Of a stretch of DNA of 64,000 nt, positions 34,222 to 43,435 are shown piece after piece. This stretch comes from Neoakkermansia glycaniphila (GTDB taxonomy: Bacteria > Verrucomicrobiota > Verrucomicrobiia > Verrucomicrobiales > Akkermansiaceae): the NCBI RefSeq assembly GCF_001683795.1, contig NZ_LIGX01000002.1:62001-126000 (forward strand), written 5' to 3'. The notes under the pieces were generated by a model, which saw only the letters and a program-made list of their open reading frames with translations, was not told the origin of the DNA and did not search any database. The number at the start of each line of letters is the position of its first letter. Within the stretch, counting starts at the first letter, position 1. Both the position numbers and the translations under genes were made by a program.

Positions 34222-35043
34222 TCAAAGAACCTGCCAGCCCTGCGTCAACACACGGATCGACTCCCCATCCCGATAATCACGCATCCACCGCAGCACCTCA
34301 TCGCGCGACATCTCAGGAGACGCCAGAACCTCCGTCCACTCGGCATCCCTGCCCGTACACAACTGGAACCTGCCTCCCTTCAGGGCAACCACCTGCACTC
34401 CATCCGCCTCGTCCTGCACATTCTCCACCGTGGCCACCTCGGAAGAACCCGACAACGCATTCAAAAGCTTCTCCGGAGAACCGTAGCAATCCCACTTGCA
34501 GACGCGCGGCCCTGCCACATCCGCACGAACCTTCTTCTCGGCTTTCACGGGTTGACCTGCGAAATTGCGCCTGTAAAACCGCACCATCAGAGCGAAAACG
34601 ACAGCCAGCGCCAGCGTCACCAAAACAAGCACAGCCAGCCCGATCCATTGCCAGACAGATACTCCCCGAGACATCACCGCCTCCGAAGGATTGGCCGGAT
34701 TCACATACACCTGCCACTTCTTCAGTTGGCGGGTACTCCTGCCGGAATCGAACTCGCCGCACCCCTTCTCATTCGTCTTATAGGCGACTCCCCGATACGT
34801 GTAATGGCAAATCCACGATGTTGAAGTACCGCCCCCACGCCTGCCGTGCGAACTCTTCACCTTCTTTTCGACCTTCTGAACCGGACACGCTTTCCATTGC
34901 AAAGCCTCATAGCTCTGCCACATATTATGCGAATCACAAACAGCAGCCGTCCCGAAAGCCAGCATCAGCACCCCCGACACCCCTATGCCCCACCATGCAT
35001 CACGGCGAGGATTACGACGACACTTCCGCTTCTTGGTGGGCAT
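34222..35043 (-). CDS. DUF3592-type membrane protein
   Basis: 273 residues. A basic N-terminus precedes a membrane helix (WWGIGVSGVLMLAFGTAAV, near 17-35). A soluble segment with WKACPVQKVEKKV and WQVYVNPANPSEAVMSRG follows, then a second membrane helix (WIGLAVLVLVTLALAVVFALM, near 133-153). The pattern 'W-x-x-C-P-V-x-x-V-E ... Y-V-N-P-x-N-P-x-E-A' between two helices is that of DUF3592 proteins, whose function is unknown. The C-terminal 110 residues are cytoplasmic and unrecognised. It is a single gene upstream of, and not overlapping, gcvT. Confidence 0.75.
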   Translation of the reverse strand: MPTKKRKCRRNPRRDAWWGIGVSGVLMLAFGTAAVCDSHNMWQSYEALQWKACPVQKVEKKVKSSHGRRGGGTSTSWICHYTYRGVAYKTNEKGCGEFDSGRSTRQLKKWQVYVNPANPSEAVMSRGVSVWQWIGLAVLVLVTLALAVVFALMVRFYRRNFAGQPVKAEKKVRADVAGPRVCKWDCYGSPEKLLNALSGSSEVATVENVQDEADGVQVVALKGGRFQLCTGRDAEWTEVLASPEMSRDEVLRWMRDYRDGESIRVLTQGWQVL

Positions 35044-35472
35044 GAACTCTGGTCTACACCATCATCTCGCAATACACAAGGACAAATCGTCGCAATCATT
35101 GCCTGAACCGCGTTTCTCCGTTCCATCATACTTTGGGGAAAAGGATTCTCTATCCGTCGTCAAGCATCAACCGGCATATACCTGAAAATAATCGCAAAAA
35201 AGATACGCCATCGCCATGATGTCTCATTTTAATCAGGAATAAAATTTGAAAAACGACTGTTTTTCAAATCATTGAACACATGAATAAACAAAGCGGATAG
35301 AGAATCCGGCATACTTCCGCCAAAAACACACGGATGAATAGACGGCAGCCCCATCACCCTGCTCCGCCTGCGGAACATAAAACACCGTATTGCCGCCTTT
35401 CGTCGTGACAACCCGCCCGAACCGTGCTTTAGTTCTCATAAGCCGCTATACCTGATTTTCCGTTCTCTTCCC
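35044..35472. other. 429-nt intergenic region with an AT-rich inverted repeat
   Basis: The region lies between the divergent DUF3592 gene and the family B array. ATTTGAAAAA (35244-35253) and TTTTTCAAAT (35260-35269) are a perfect 10-bp inverted repeat with a six-base loop, AT-rich and not followed by a T-run. A weak promoter candidate for the next gene is at 35405-35433 (GTGACA, 17 bp, TTTAGT). I see no convincing gene; short open frames on both strands have no codon bias or homology that I recognise. Confidence 0.6.
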
Positions 35473-36900
35473 ATGTTCACCCTGCTGACTCTCGCCTGCA
35501 CGGCATACCTTGCCGAACCGAAAGCAGAACCGCCCGCCATTCCGGCAGCCGCCCCGGCTGCGGCAACCATCGTATCTCCCGCATTGCGGCAGGAGCTGAG
35601 CATCGCCATCGGCAAGAAACTCCGGTTCTTCATTCCCATGGTGCCACCCGATAGAATCGACCTCGACATCGTCGAACAATCCTTTCTCCGCCACGTTGAT
35701 ACCACAAAACAACCGGAAGAACTTTATGAGCAGTACAGCCGGGAATATGCAGCTTTGAACGAGATTTTCAAGCTGTACAACAAAGCCGCAGACAAGGAAA
35801 ACGAAACCGTGGATGCCGGTTTCATGCTGAACCACGCCCGCAAGCCCGGCGTCGCCACCCTAGACAACGGCGTGCAATATATCGCGCTCGGACAAAATAT
35901 GGGCGGATCCTCCCGCATCGAAAATGCGACCGGCGTACGAACCAGCACGCTCGGCGGCAAAGCCTTCAGAATATATGGTGGCCCGGTCGAAAACAAAGGT
36001 ACAGGAACTCCGCCTCTCCCGGCATGCATCCGCAGCTATTGGTTGCAAATACCCGATGCTCGCACATGGGTATTCCATATTCCCCGAATGCTCCTGACCG
36101 ATGAAGAAATGCGTACATTCCCCTACGCCCGCATTTATGTTTACATCGTCACACTGCAGGACGACAACACAGCATGGGACTACTACGCCATGCGCCCCCT
36201 CCCGGCCCAAACGGCCACCGGAGAAACAGGCATCACGCGCAGCATGGTCGAACGGCACAGCGCTTTCACCGGAATGGCACTGGCTCTCGAATACTTGCGC
36301 ATTCATGGCTTGTATCGTTATTCTTCGGCCGAATCGAACGACATCGACAGGCATACCGTCATCCGCACCTACCTGAAACTTCACGAAGAAGTATTGCCTC
36401 TCGAACAGCCAGAACAGAACCTCTCAGGCATCTTCCCTCAATATCTCCGCATTCTGTCCGCACGGCAGGCCGAACGCGATCGACTCATCCTGCAGAAGAA
36501 GGTCGCACAAGGCGAACTGCATCCTTTGGGCCACGGAATCTTTTATACCAGCAAAGCGGATGGAAACGGAAGCGATACCGGTTTTGAAGAAGGACGGATC
36601 ACAGGCATCGCATCCCTTGAAGGCCGTCCCCGCTATTTTACAGGATACCCGCACCCCACCTCCCTTCCGCAAGGCCTCGACTTCATTCAGGATCAGATTC
36701 CCCCGGCTCGTGCATGGAACATCTACGTCCCCACCTCACTCCTCACCCGGAAAGAAGACCTTTATCCCCTGACCGACCGCTGGGGTTCCATTGAAGACAT
36801 GCAGGCCGAAATCGGCGCATGGACATCCGTCATCGTCTACACCTTGACCGTCAAGCAACCCGCCCGTGGCCGAGATACGGACATCGAAGACCCCGAATAA
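35473..36900 (+). CDS. Family B protein 1: two degenerate Mip/FKBP-like modules plus acidic tail
   Basis: 475 residues with a short hydrophobic leader (MFTLLTLACTAYLAEP), so export is likely though the n-region is minimal; no better start lies upstream. Two modules are seen. Module 1 (about 35-225) has a helical part, a hinge resembling FMLNHARKPGVATLDNGVQY, and a late strand pair (ARTWVFHIPRMLL, ARIYVYIVTL). Module 2 (about 240-465) has the helical part, GHGIFYTSKADGNG, then ARAWNIYVPTSLL and SVIVYTLTV. It stops right after the acidic tag RDTDIEDPE. The order matches FKBP_N plus FKBP_C of Mip/FkpA, but identity is very low, so the fold is inferred from position and from intermediate relatives downstream. 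PPIase activity is doubtful. Confidence 0.72.
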   Translation: MFTLLTLACTAYLAEPKAEPPAIPAAAPAAATIVSPALRQELSIAIGKKLRFFIPMVPPDRIDLDIVEQSFLRHVDTTKQPEELYEQYSREYAALNEIFKLYNKAADKENETVDAGFMLNHARKPGVATLDNGVQYIALGQNMGGSSRIENATGVRTSTLGGKAFRIYGGPVENKGTGTPPLPACIRSYWLQIPDARTWVFHIPRMLLTDEEMRTFPYARIYVYIVTLQDDNTAWDYYAMRPLPAQTATGETGITRSMVERHSAFTGMALALEYLRIHGLYRYSSAESNDIDRHTVIRTYLKLHEEVLPLEQPEQNLSGIFPQYLRILSARQAERDRLILQKKVAQGELHPLGHGIFYTSKADGNGSDTGFEEGRITGIASLEGRPRYFTGYPHPTSLPQGLDFIQDQIPPARAWNIYVPTSLLTRKEDLYPLTDRWGSIEDMQAEIGAWTSVIVYTLTVKQPARGRDTDIEDPE

Positions 36901-36918
36901 CCCAGCAGCATCCTCACG

Positions 36919-37707
36919 ATGAACGCGTTCCTCCCATCCCTCATATCCTGCACCTTGCTCGCATGTGCAAATGCTGCACCGCCTGCACCTCCGTCACCGG
37001 AAACCTTGGCCCGGCAACAGGCGGATGAAGAAGCCGACCGGGAAATCATTCGCCAGTACAGCGCCGATCAAGGCCGTTGGCTCGCTCTTCAGACGGACAG
37101 GGATCAACCGGAGAAATTCCGAAAGGCTGTCCTTGAATGGATCGACCGAAATGCCGCCGCCAGTTTTCTGGATCCCGAAATCATTAAAAAATCCTTCCTC
37201 GCCCATGCAGACAAAATCTACACCGACGATGAAATCGCCCGGCTTGAAGCAATCTGCCATGAGTTCGACGAACTCTACGAAGAGGTATGTGCCAAAAAAC
37301 AGGCCGAGCAAGACGCCCGGTACATCAGGCAATGCTCCGCTGAAAAAGGCATGACCATCCTGCCGAACGGCATCATGTACAAAGCCACCGTATCGAAAGA
37401 AGGAGAAAACCGCCCCGTGTTCGCCGCGCGCATTGCCGAAGGAGCCACCACATCCGGCTTCGTGATGGAAACCCTCTACGGCGACCCTGCGGCACGGCTC
37501 TCCCAAAGTATCCGGGAAATACTCCCCCACCTTCCTCCCGCTCTTGAATGGAGAATCGTCGTACCTGTCGACCTGCTGGACAAGGCTACAGTCGCACATA
37601 TACCGAAACGCGTATCTGTTGTTGTCTATACGCTCAAAATCAACGGCGCGACACCCAATGACCACCTCGAACGCAACCGGCAAACTCCCACCGCACCTCA
37701 GCCATGA
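36919..37707 (+). CDS. Family B protein 2: single degenerate module
   Basis: 262 residues, signal peptide ending ANA near residue 19. One module: a helical segment beginning ADREIIRQYSADQGRW, a charged helix to about 130, AEKGMTILPNGIMYKATVSKEGEN as the hinge and first strand, and LPPALEWRIVVPVDLL plus RVSVVVYTLKI as the late strands. No acidic tag; it ends in a proline-rich tail. The E-I-I-R-Q-Y-S start of the helical part is shared with the next three genes. Its stop overlaps the next start by four bases (ATGA at 37704-37707), implying translational coupling. As in its neighbours, the aromatic pocket residues of active FKBPs cannot be identified. Confidence 0.72.
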   Translation: MNAFLPSLISCTLLACANAAPPAPPSPETLARQQADEEADREIIRQYSADQGRWLALQTDRDQPEKFRKAVLEWIDRNAAASFLDPEIIKKSFLAHADKIYTDDEIARLEAICHEFDELYEEVCAKKQAEQDARYIRQCSAEKGMTILPNGIMYKATVSKEGENRPVFAARIAEGATTSGFVMETLYGDPAARLSQSIREILPHLPPALEWRIVVPVDLLDKATVAHIPKRVSVVVYTLKINGATPNDHLERNRQTPTAPQP

Positions 37708-39557
37708 ACATTCCTCTGTCACTTGCATCCTCCCTGCTGCTACCCACCGCTCTTTGCATGCAGGAAAACGCGCCGAAGCCTCCTGCAGCCATAGCCGCCG
37801 CCACGGAAAACAACGAGGATGAAATCATCCGCCAATACAGCATCTACATGGGGCTTCAAACCGTGTACGGCCTGCAGAGATATGCCATCGAAGCCGCAGC
37901 CATGAGCCCCGCCGACCTTGACATCATCCGGCAATCGGCCCTCGACCACCTCGGCACCTCCATCGATCAAAAAGCGCTCGACGCAGAATACGAGCATATC
38001 AGCCAGGCCTACATGGCTGCCCTTCGCGAAGAAGAAACCGAACGAGACAAAACCTTCATGCAGGAAAACGCCAAACGCCCCGGCGTCGTCTCCCTCCCGA
38101 TCGGCATCCAATATAAAGTCATACCGGATCCGCAAGGAAACAACCGCACCCTCGACGAAATGAACGGCTACATGGAGACAACCTCCTCGGGACGATGCAT
38201 CGGCGGAATCTCAACCCACGAATCACACGACTTCAGCTACGTACTTCCCAACATCCTGACGGACAGCGCAGCCCTGCAGAACATGCCGAAAGGAAAGGAA
38301 TTCATCTTCTACATCCCCGTCGCCCTGCTCTCCCCATCCAAAAGAAAGGACGAAGACGATAGAGCCTCCATCATCATCTACATCTTCCGCCATCAACATG
38401 CAGGCGGCTCCTTCTGGCGACAGGAAGACGTGCCTGCCCCAGCCGAATTCAAACGCATACCGCCCGACCTCCTCCGCAAACACAGCGAACTCCTGGGAGC
38501 CTCAGTGGCACATTACATCCAGAGCCGCTGGACGGAAGATGCCGCACAGGAAATCGACCGGAACATCGTCAAACAAACAATCAGCTATCACATCTCAGAC
38601 ACCATCGACCCTGCAGCTCTCCGGAACGAATACAAGGACGTCATTCGCCAATACACCGCCATACAGGAAAAAAGGCAAAAGGAACGCGACAGGGTCTTCA
38701 TGCAGGAGCATGCCAAACGCCCCGGCATCATCGACCTCGGCAACGGCATCCAGTACGCCGTCGAAAAAGATCCAGCAAACGGCAATCTGCCCTTCACCTC
38801 GGCCAGAGTCACAAACATAGCCACCATCTCCGGAAGGAAAAACTGCCAGCCCTCACAAAACGATCTTGACGGCATCGAAGACTTCGGCATTCCGGACATG
38901 CTCGGCGAGTCTCTGAAACAAATCGAACCCGGCCGCAAATGGACCTTCTACCTCCCCTTCCAGCTACTCCCCGACATCAAACGGCAGCTTTTGACGAGCC
39001 TATGGAAAGGCGCATGCCCGGAATACGTCGCCATCTCCTGTGTAGCGGCTCAAAAAGAAACGGACTCTTCAAACAAAGACGAAGATATCGAAGACGACGC
39101 AACGGAAAAACCCTCCTCTTGCGAAGATGTCTGGAAACGAAAGGACCGCTCACCGGAAGCCATGGCACGCGATGAAGAACACTTCCTGCGCCTCCTTGAC
39201 CTCACGCCCAATGTCACCGTATTGCCCAACGGCGTCCGGTATGCCAGCATGATCGACCCGGAAGGCCGCAACGGCTCCATCAAAAACGTCTCCATCATGA
39301 CGCCGCACACCCTTGTCGGAGACTCCTTCGGCAGCCACCTCCATCTTGATCATCAAAACACGAGGCCGGACGGAACCGAAATCTACACCCATCCCCTCAT
39401 CGAACCTTATATCGACGACCTGCCGGAAGCGAAAAAATGGTTCTTCTGCATACCCACCAGCCTGCTCGACCCTGCAGATGTGGAATGGTACGAACAGCGC
39501 ATCGGCGTACGGCCCAATTACATCCTCTACACTCTCGAAGCCAACACGACTCACTAA
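37704..39557 (+). CDS. Family B protein 3: three-module exported protein
   Basis: 617 residues with a signal peptide (MNIPLSLASSLLLPTALC). Module 1 (about 30-235): EIIRQYSIYMGLQ helical part, TFMQENAKRPGVVSLPIGIQYKV, KEFIFYIPVALL, SIIIYIFRH. Module 2 (about 250-450): a second helical part, VFMQEHAKRPGIIDLGNGIQYAV, RKWTFYLPFQLL, EYVAISCVAA. Then the acidic tag KDEDIEDDATEK, and module 3 (about 485-612) without its own helical half: LTPNVTVLPNGVRYASMIDPEG to KKWFFCIPTSLL and NYILYTLEA. The hinge closely resembles FkpA/Mip, where F-x-x-x-N-x-K-x-x-G-V leads into the FKBP domain. Part of its 3' end is almost identical in DNA to the next gene. Confidence 0.78.
   Translation: MNIPLSLASSLLLPTALCMQENAPKPPAAIAAATENNEDEIIRQYSIYMGLQTVYGLQRYAIEAAAMSPADLDIIRQSALDHLGTSIDQKALDAEYEHISQAYMAALREEETERDKTFMQENAKRPGVVSLPIGIQYKVIPDPQGNNRTLDEMNGYMETTSSGRCIGGISTHESHDFSYVLPNILTDSAALQNMPKGKEFIFYIPVALLSPSKRKDEDDRASIIIYIFRHQHAGGSFWRQEDVPAPAEFKRIPPDLLRKHSELLGASVAHYIQSRWTEDAAQEIDRNIVKQTISYHISDTIDPAALRNEYKDVIRQYTAIQEKRQKERDRVFMQEHAKRPGIIDLGNGIQYAVEKDPANGNLPFTSARVTNIATISGRKNCQPSQNDLDGIEDFGIPDMLGESLKQIEPGRKWTFYLPFQLLPDIKRQLLTSLWKGACPEYVAISCVAAQKETDSSNKDEDIEDDATEKPSSCEDVWKRKDRSPEAMARDEEHFLRLLDLTPNVTVLPNGVRYASMIDPEGRNGSIKNVSIMTPHTLVGDSFGSHLHLDHQNTRPDGTEIYTHPLIEPYIDDLPEAKKWFFCIPTSLLDPADVEWYEQRIGVRPNYILYTLEANTTH
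39393..39450 (+). repeat. 58-nt direct repeat, copy 1 of 3
   Basis: Encodes PLIEPYIDDLPEAKKWFFC in module 3. Copies 1 and 2 (41328-41385) are identical over 58 nt; copy 3 (43269-43326) differs at about five positions. Recombination between them would delete or duplicate one whole gene. Confidence 0.85.
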
Positions 39558-39572
39558 CCTGATACTACAACC

Positions 39573-41492
39573 ATGAACCTTCCTATCCTCGCCAGCCTCT
39601 TTCCGCTTCTGGCATACACAGCAACCACCGCTGAAACACCATCACCGGAACCCATCCGGCAAGCGTCAGCTGCCGTCAACCTCGACGCCAATGAAATCAT
39701 CCGCCAGTACAGCATCTACCTGGGTACGAAAACGGCAGACATCTTTCAGAATGATCCTCTTGATTTAGCTGCATCATCCCTCGCCGATCCGGACATCATC
39801 CGTCAATCGGTACTCGCCCACCTCGACAAACCGAGGGATAACAAGCAATTCGATGAAGAATTCGAACGGATCAGCAAAATATACGAAGAAGCTCTTCAAA
39901 CAGAAGAGATAGAAATGGGCAAAACATTCATGCGGGAAAACGCCAAACGGCCCGGCGTCGTCTCCCTGCCCATCGGCATCCAGTACGAAGTCATTCCAGA
40001 TCCGGAAGGCAACAACCGCAGGCTCGACGAAATGAACACCTACAAAGTATCCACGGCATCCGGAAGATGCTTCGATGGGGTATTGCAAGACTCGCACAGC
40101 CTCAGCGACCTCATCCTTCCCAGCATCCTGACTTCTTCCTCGGCCCTGCAAAACATGCCGAAAGGCCGGGAGCTCATCCTCTACATTCCCGCTGAACTAC
40201 TGTCGCCATCCAAAACCAAAGGTATCGAGAAAAAAGCATCCATCGTCATCTACTCTTTCACCCATAAAGAAAAAGACGGCAACGCCCAACGCACCAACCC
40301 TGTACACACCGCTGCCTCTACCATCAAACGGATACCGGCCGATCTCCGGCGGAAATACGGCGAATTGCTGGGTGAACGATTATCCCATGCCATCCGGAAA
40401 CAGTGGTCGGCAGGATCTTCACAGGATGCCGATCCGGTACTTATCCGCCAAACATTCTTCGACCACCTCGACAAGCCTTGCGATCGCACTGCTCTTGAAA
40501 ACCGTTACCAAGATATTATTCGGCAATATGATACCATCCACCACACCCGGCAGATGGCACGCGACAGGAACTTCATTCGGGAAAATGCGCGTAAATCCGG
40601 TGTGATCGTCCTGTCCGGCGGTATCCAGTATACTGTCGAAAAAGATCCCGCAGACCGTAACCTGCCCTTCCTTCAATCCTCGCTCAAGCAGTACGGATCC
40701 CTGTCTGGAACGCTCATCTGCCTGCACGGCGGATGGGACGACTTCTCACGCATGTGCTGCACCGCCAATCCGGGAGCGCAAATCGGTTTCACTCCCGGAC
40801 AAGAGAATTCCGAAGAATACGGCATGAGGGAACTTCTCGGCGCGGATCTCGACCGCGTGGAAGCCGGCCGCAAATGGATCTTTTTCATCCCGTTCGAACG
40901 CCTCTCCGAGCAGAATAGAACGGATCTGAAAAACTCGTGGAGGGAAAAATGTCCCGAATATATCGTCCATACCTTCGAAGCCGAGGAGAATCCCCCGCCT
41001 CCTTCGGACAAGGATGCAGCCATCGAAGACGACGCACCTCCCGCTCCTGCTCCTGAATCCGATTTGATGCAAAAGCCGGATCTCACGGCAGAATCACTGG
41101 CCCGGTACGAAACTCTCTTCTTGCGCCTGAACACACTAACACCCAATGTCACTGTACTTCCCAACGGAATCCAGTATTCCTACATCACCGATCCGGATGG
41201 CCGCAACAGCTCCATCAAACAAATCGACACCATGACGCCTCAAACACTCACGGGAGACTATCTATACAGCCATACCCACCTCAATCTCCAGAACACGAGG
41301 CCGGACGGAACCGGAAACTACACCCACCCCCTCATCGAACCTTATATCGACGACCTGCCGGAAGCGAAAAAATGGTTCTTCTGCATCCCCGCCGAGATGA
41401 TTGACCCTTCCTCCATGGAATGGTACGAACAGCGCATCGGCGTACGGCCCAATTACATCCTCTACACCCTCGAAGCCGACAAAAAATCCTGA
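39573..41492 (+). CDS. Family B protein 4: three-module exported protein
   Basis: 639 residues, signal peptide ending TTA near residue 21. Same plan as the preceding gene: module 1 (about 35-235) with EIIRQYSIYLGTK, TFMRENAKRPGVVSLPIGIQ and RELILYIPAELL; module 2 (about 250-465) with NFIRENARKSGVIVLSGGIQ, RKWIFFIPFERLSEQNR and EYIVHTFEAEE; an acidic tag variant DKDAAIEDDAPPAP near 481; and module 3 with LTPNVTVLPNGIQYSYITDP and KKWFFCIPAEMIDP. Compared with gene 3 the module 2 insert containing FSRMCCTANPGAQ is longer. It follows gene 3 by 15 nt. The DNA of the last 170 nt is largely shared with gene 3, pointing to recent duplication or gene conversion. Confidence 0.78.
   Translation: MNLPILASLFPLLAYTATTAETPSPEPIRQASAAVNLDANEIIRQYSIYLGTKTADIFQNDPLDLAASSLADPDIIRQSVLAHLDKPRDNKQFDEEFERISKIYEEALQTEEIEMGKTFMRENAKRPGVVSLPIGIQYEVIPDPEGNNRRLDEMNTYKVSTASGRCFDGVLQDSHSLSDLILPSILTSSSALQNMPKGRELILYIPAELLSPSKTKGIEKKASIVIYSFTHKEKDGNAQRTNPVHTAASTIKRIPADLRRKYGELLGERLSHAIRKQWSAGSSQDADPVLIRQTFFDHLDKPCDRTALENRYQDIIRQYDTIHHTRQMARDRNFIRENARKSGVIVLSGGIQYTVEKDPADRNLPFLQSSLKQYGSLSGTLICLHGGWDDFSRMCCTANPGAQIGFTPGQENSEEYGMRELLGADLDRVEAGRKWIFFIPFERLSEQNRTDLKNSWREKCPEYIVHTFEAEENPPPPSDKDAAIEDDAPPAPAPESDLMQKPDLTAESLARYETLFLRLNTLTPNVTVLPNGIQYSYITDPDGRNSSIKQIDTMTPQTLTGDYLYSHTHLNLQNTRPDGTGNYTHPLIEPYIDDLPEAKKWFFCIPAEMIDPSSMEWYEQRIGVRPNYILYTLEADKKS
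41328..41385 (+). repeat. 58-nt direct repeat, copy 2 of 3
   Basis: Identical to 39393-39450. A second shared block close behind it (TGGTACGAACAGCGCATCGG onward) is also nearly identical between the two genes. Confidence 0.85.
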
Positions 41493-41507
41493 CCCAAAAC
41501 AAAAACC

Positions 41508-43433
41508 ATGCAACTCTCCGCACTCACCTGCCTCATCACTCTGCTCCCTCCCGCCACAGCCGGATTGGAACCGTCCCGGCCGATCCCATCCATTCAAGCC
41601 GCCGATACTGCCACCCTTGATGAGGAAGAAATTCTCCGGCAATACAGCATCTACACCGGATTGCAATTGGCAGCCGAAATTCAGCACGCCATCCGGCATC
41701 ATGTCTCGCAGTATCTCGCCGATCCGGAAACCATCCGGCAATCGCTTCTGGACAATCTCAACAAACCGATGGATTCCGAACAACTCGACAAAGAAAGCCA
41801 GCGCATCTACAAGCTCCATAAACAAGCACTCATCGCAGCAGAAGCCGAGAGGGACAAAACCTTCATGCAGGAGAATGCCAAACGTCCCGGCGTCGTCTCC
41901 CTGCCCATCGGCATCCAGTACGAAGTCGTTCCCGACCCGGCAGGAAACAACCGCCAGCTGGAAGAAATGGGCTGTTTCATCTGCTCCACAACCATAGGCC
42001 GCCAGCTCGACAAAGAAACGGAAGTGACTGCCATCAAATTCAGCAATACACCAAGCGGCCCGCCTGACTTCAGCGACAAACTGCCCAACATCCTGCAACA
42101 CACCTCGGCACTGGACAACATGCCGAAAGGAGGCGAATACATCTTCTACGTCCCCGCTGCTCTTCTGTCATCCTCCGAACGCAAATACATCGGCAACGAA
42201 AACGCCGTCATCGTCTACACCTTCCGGCATACCGACACGGACGACGAACTCCGCCATCTTCGCCACTTGCCATTCCAAATCGATGCGAACGGCCATCGCC
42301 AAAAGTACAGTGAACTGCAAGGAGCGGACATGGCCCGGGACATCCTCCTCAACAAGCAACGCAACGAAGACATGGATATTGATCCGGCTCTTGTCCAAAA
42401 GACCTGTTGCGGCCATCTCGACTCTCCCATCGACCTCGCCTCCCTTCAGCACGAATACCGGAACGTCATCAGCCGGTACAAAACCATACACATCGCGCGC
42501 CAGACAGAACGCGACAAACGCTTTCTAAAGGAAAATGCAGCCAAACCCGGAGTCGTCATACTCGGCAACGGCATCCAGTACACTGTCGAAAAAAACCCTG
42601 CGGGCCGCAATGTACCCATCATTCAGGCAGAACTCGTCAAACGCACCTCCATCGACGGAACGCAATTATACTACAGTGGAAAAATAACACAGTCTTTCAA
42701 TTCTCTGGGCAGAATCATGCCGGGCACCGTCTTCAGCCCAGGCAAAGTAACCGCCGAAGAATACGATATGCCGGGATTGCTCGGTACCGACATCGCCCGT
42801 GTGGCATCCGGCCGCAAATGGATCTTTTACATCCCGTTCGAACGCCTCTCCGAACAGAATAGAAAGGACATGAAAGACGCGTGGGACGACGACTGCCCGG
42901 CCTATATCGCCCACACCTTCGAAGCCGATGACAACCAGTCCCTTGCGGACAAGGACGAAGACATCGAAGACGATGCCACGGCAAAACCCGATGAAAAAGA
43001 AAACTTCCTGTGGGACAAGGATAGAACGGCCGAATCCATGGCCCGTGACGAAGCCCTGTTCCTTCGGCTGAACGCCATGACACCCAACGTCACCGTACTT
43101 CCCAACGGCATACAGTACTCCTGCATCACCGATCCGGATGGAAACAACGGCTCCATCAAACAGGTCGGCATCATGTCGCCCTACACGCTTGCCGGAGATT
43201 CCTTCCTCAGCCATATTCATCTCGATCACCAAAACACGCGAGCGGACGGCAAACGCATCTACACCCATCCCCTCATCGAACCTTATATCGACACCCTGCC
43301 TGAGGCAAAAAAATGGTTCTTCTGCATTCCCGCCAGCCTGCTTGACCCTGCGGATGTGGACTGGTACGAACAGCGCATCGGCGCACCCCTCAACTACGTC
43401 CTCTACATCCTCGAAACCGACAAGAAACACTGA
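41508..43433 (+). CDS. Family B protein 5: three-module exported protein
   Basis: 641 residues, signal peptide ending TAG near residue 19. Module 1 (38-242): EILRQYSIYTGLQ, TFMQENAKRPGVVSLPIGIQ (119-138), EYIFYVPAALL, AVIVYTFRH. Module 2 (262-474): a helical half, RFLKENAAKPGVVILGNGIQ (338-357), RKWIFYIPFERLSEQNR, AYIAHTFEAD. Acidic tag DKDEDIEDDA (481-490). Module 3 (505-637): LTP-like MTPNVTVLPNGIQYSCITDP, KKWFFCIPASLL, NYVLYILETD. It is the clearest member for seeing the modular plan. It lies 15 nt after gene 4 and 2 nt before the frameshifted gene 6, so coupled translation of the group is likely. Confidence 0.78.
   Translation: MQLSALTCLITLLPPATAGLEPSRPIPSIQAADTATLDEEEILRQYSIYTGLQLAAEIQHAIRHHVSQYLADPETIRQSLLDNLNKPMDSEQLDKESQRIYKLHKQALIAAEAERDKTFMQENAKRPGVVSLPIGIQYEVVPDPAGNNRQLEEMGCFICSTTIGRQLDKETEVTAIKFSNTPSGPPDFSDKLPNILQHTSALDNMPKGGEYIFYVPAALLSSSERKYIGNENAVIVYTFRHTDTDDELRHLRHLPFQIDANGHRQKYSELQGADMARDILLNKQRNEDMDIDPALVQKTCCGHLDSPIDLASLQHEYRNVISRYKTIHIARQTERDKRFLKENAAKPGVVILGNGIQYTVEKNPAGRNVPIIQAELVKRTSIDGTQLYYSGKITQSFNSLGRIMPGTVFSPGKVTAEEYDMPGLLGTDIARVASGRKWIFYIPFERLSEQNRKDMKDAWDDDCPAYIAHTFEADDNQSLADKDEDIEDDATAKPDEKENFLWDKDRTAESMARDEALFLRLNAMTPNVTVLPNGIQYSCITDPDGNNGSIKQVGIMSPYTLAGDSFLSHIHLDHQNTRADGKRIYTHPLIEPYIDTLPEAKKWFFCIPASLLDPADVDWYEQRIGAPLNYVLYILETDKKH
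43269..43326 (+). repeat. 58-nt direct repeat, copy 3 of 3
   Basis: Diverged copy, with about five differences from 39393-39450, still encoding EPYIDTLPEAKKWFFC. Confidence 0.8.
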
Positions 43434-43435
43434 TC

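Noticed and set aside
32938..34824. A 628-codon plus-strand frame opposite gcvT and the DUF3592 gene
   Set aside because: It spans two certain minus-strand genes and the gcvT promoter, which a real gene would not be expected to do.
35229..35411. A 60-codon minus-strand frame in the intergenic region
   Set aside because: No promoter, no conserved motif, and it crosses the AT-rich inverted repeat; likely chance.
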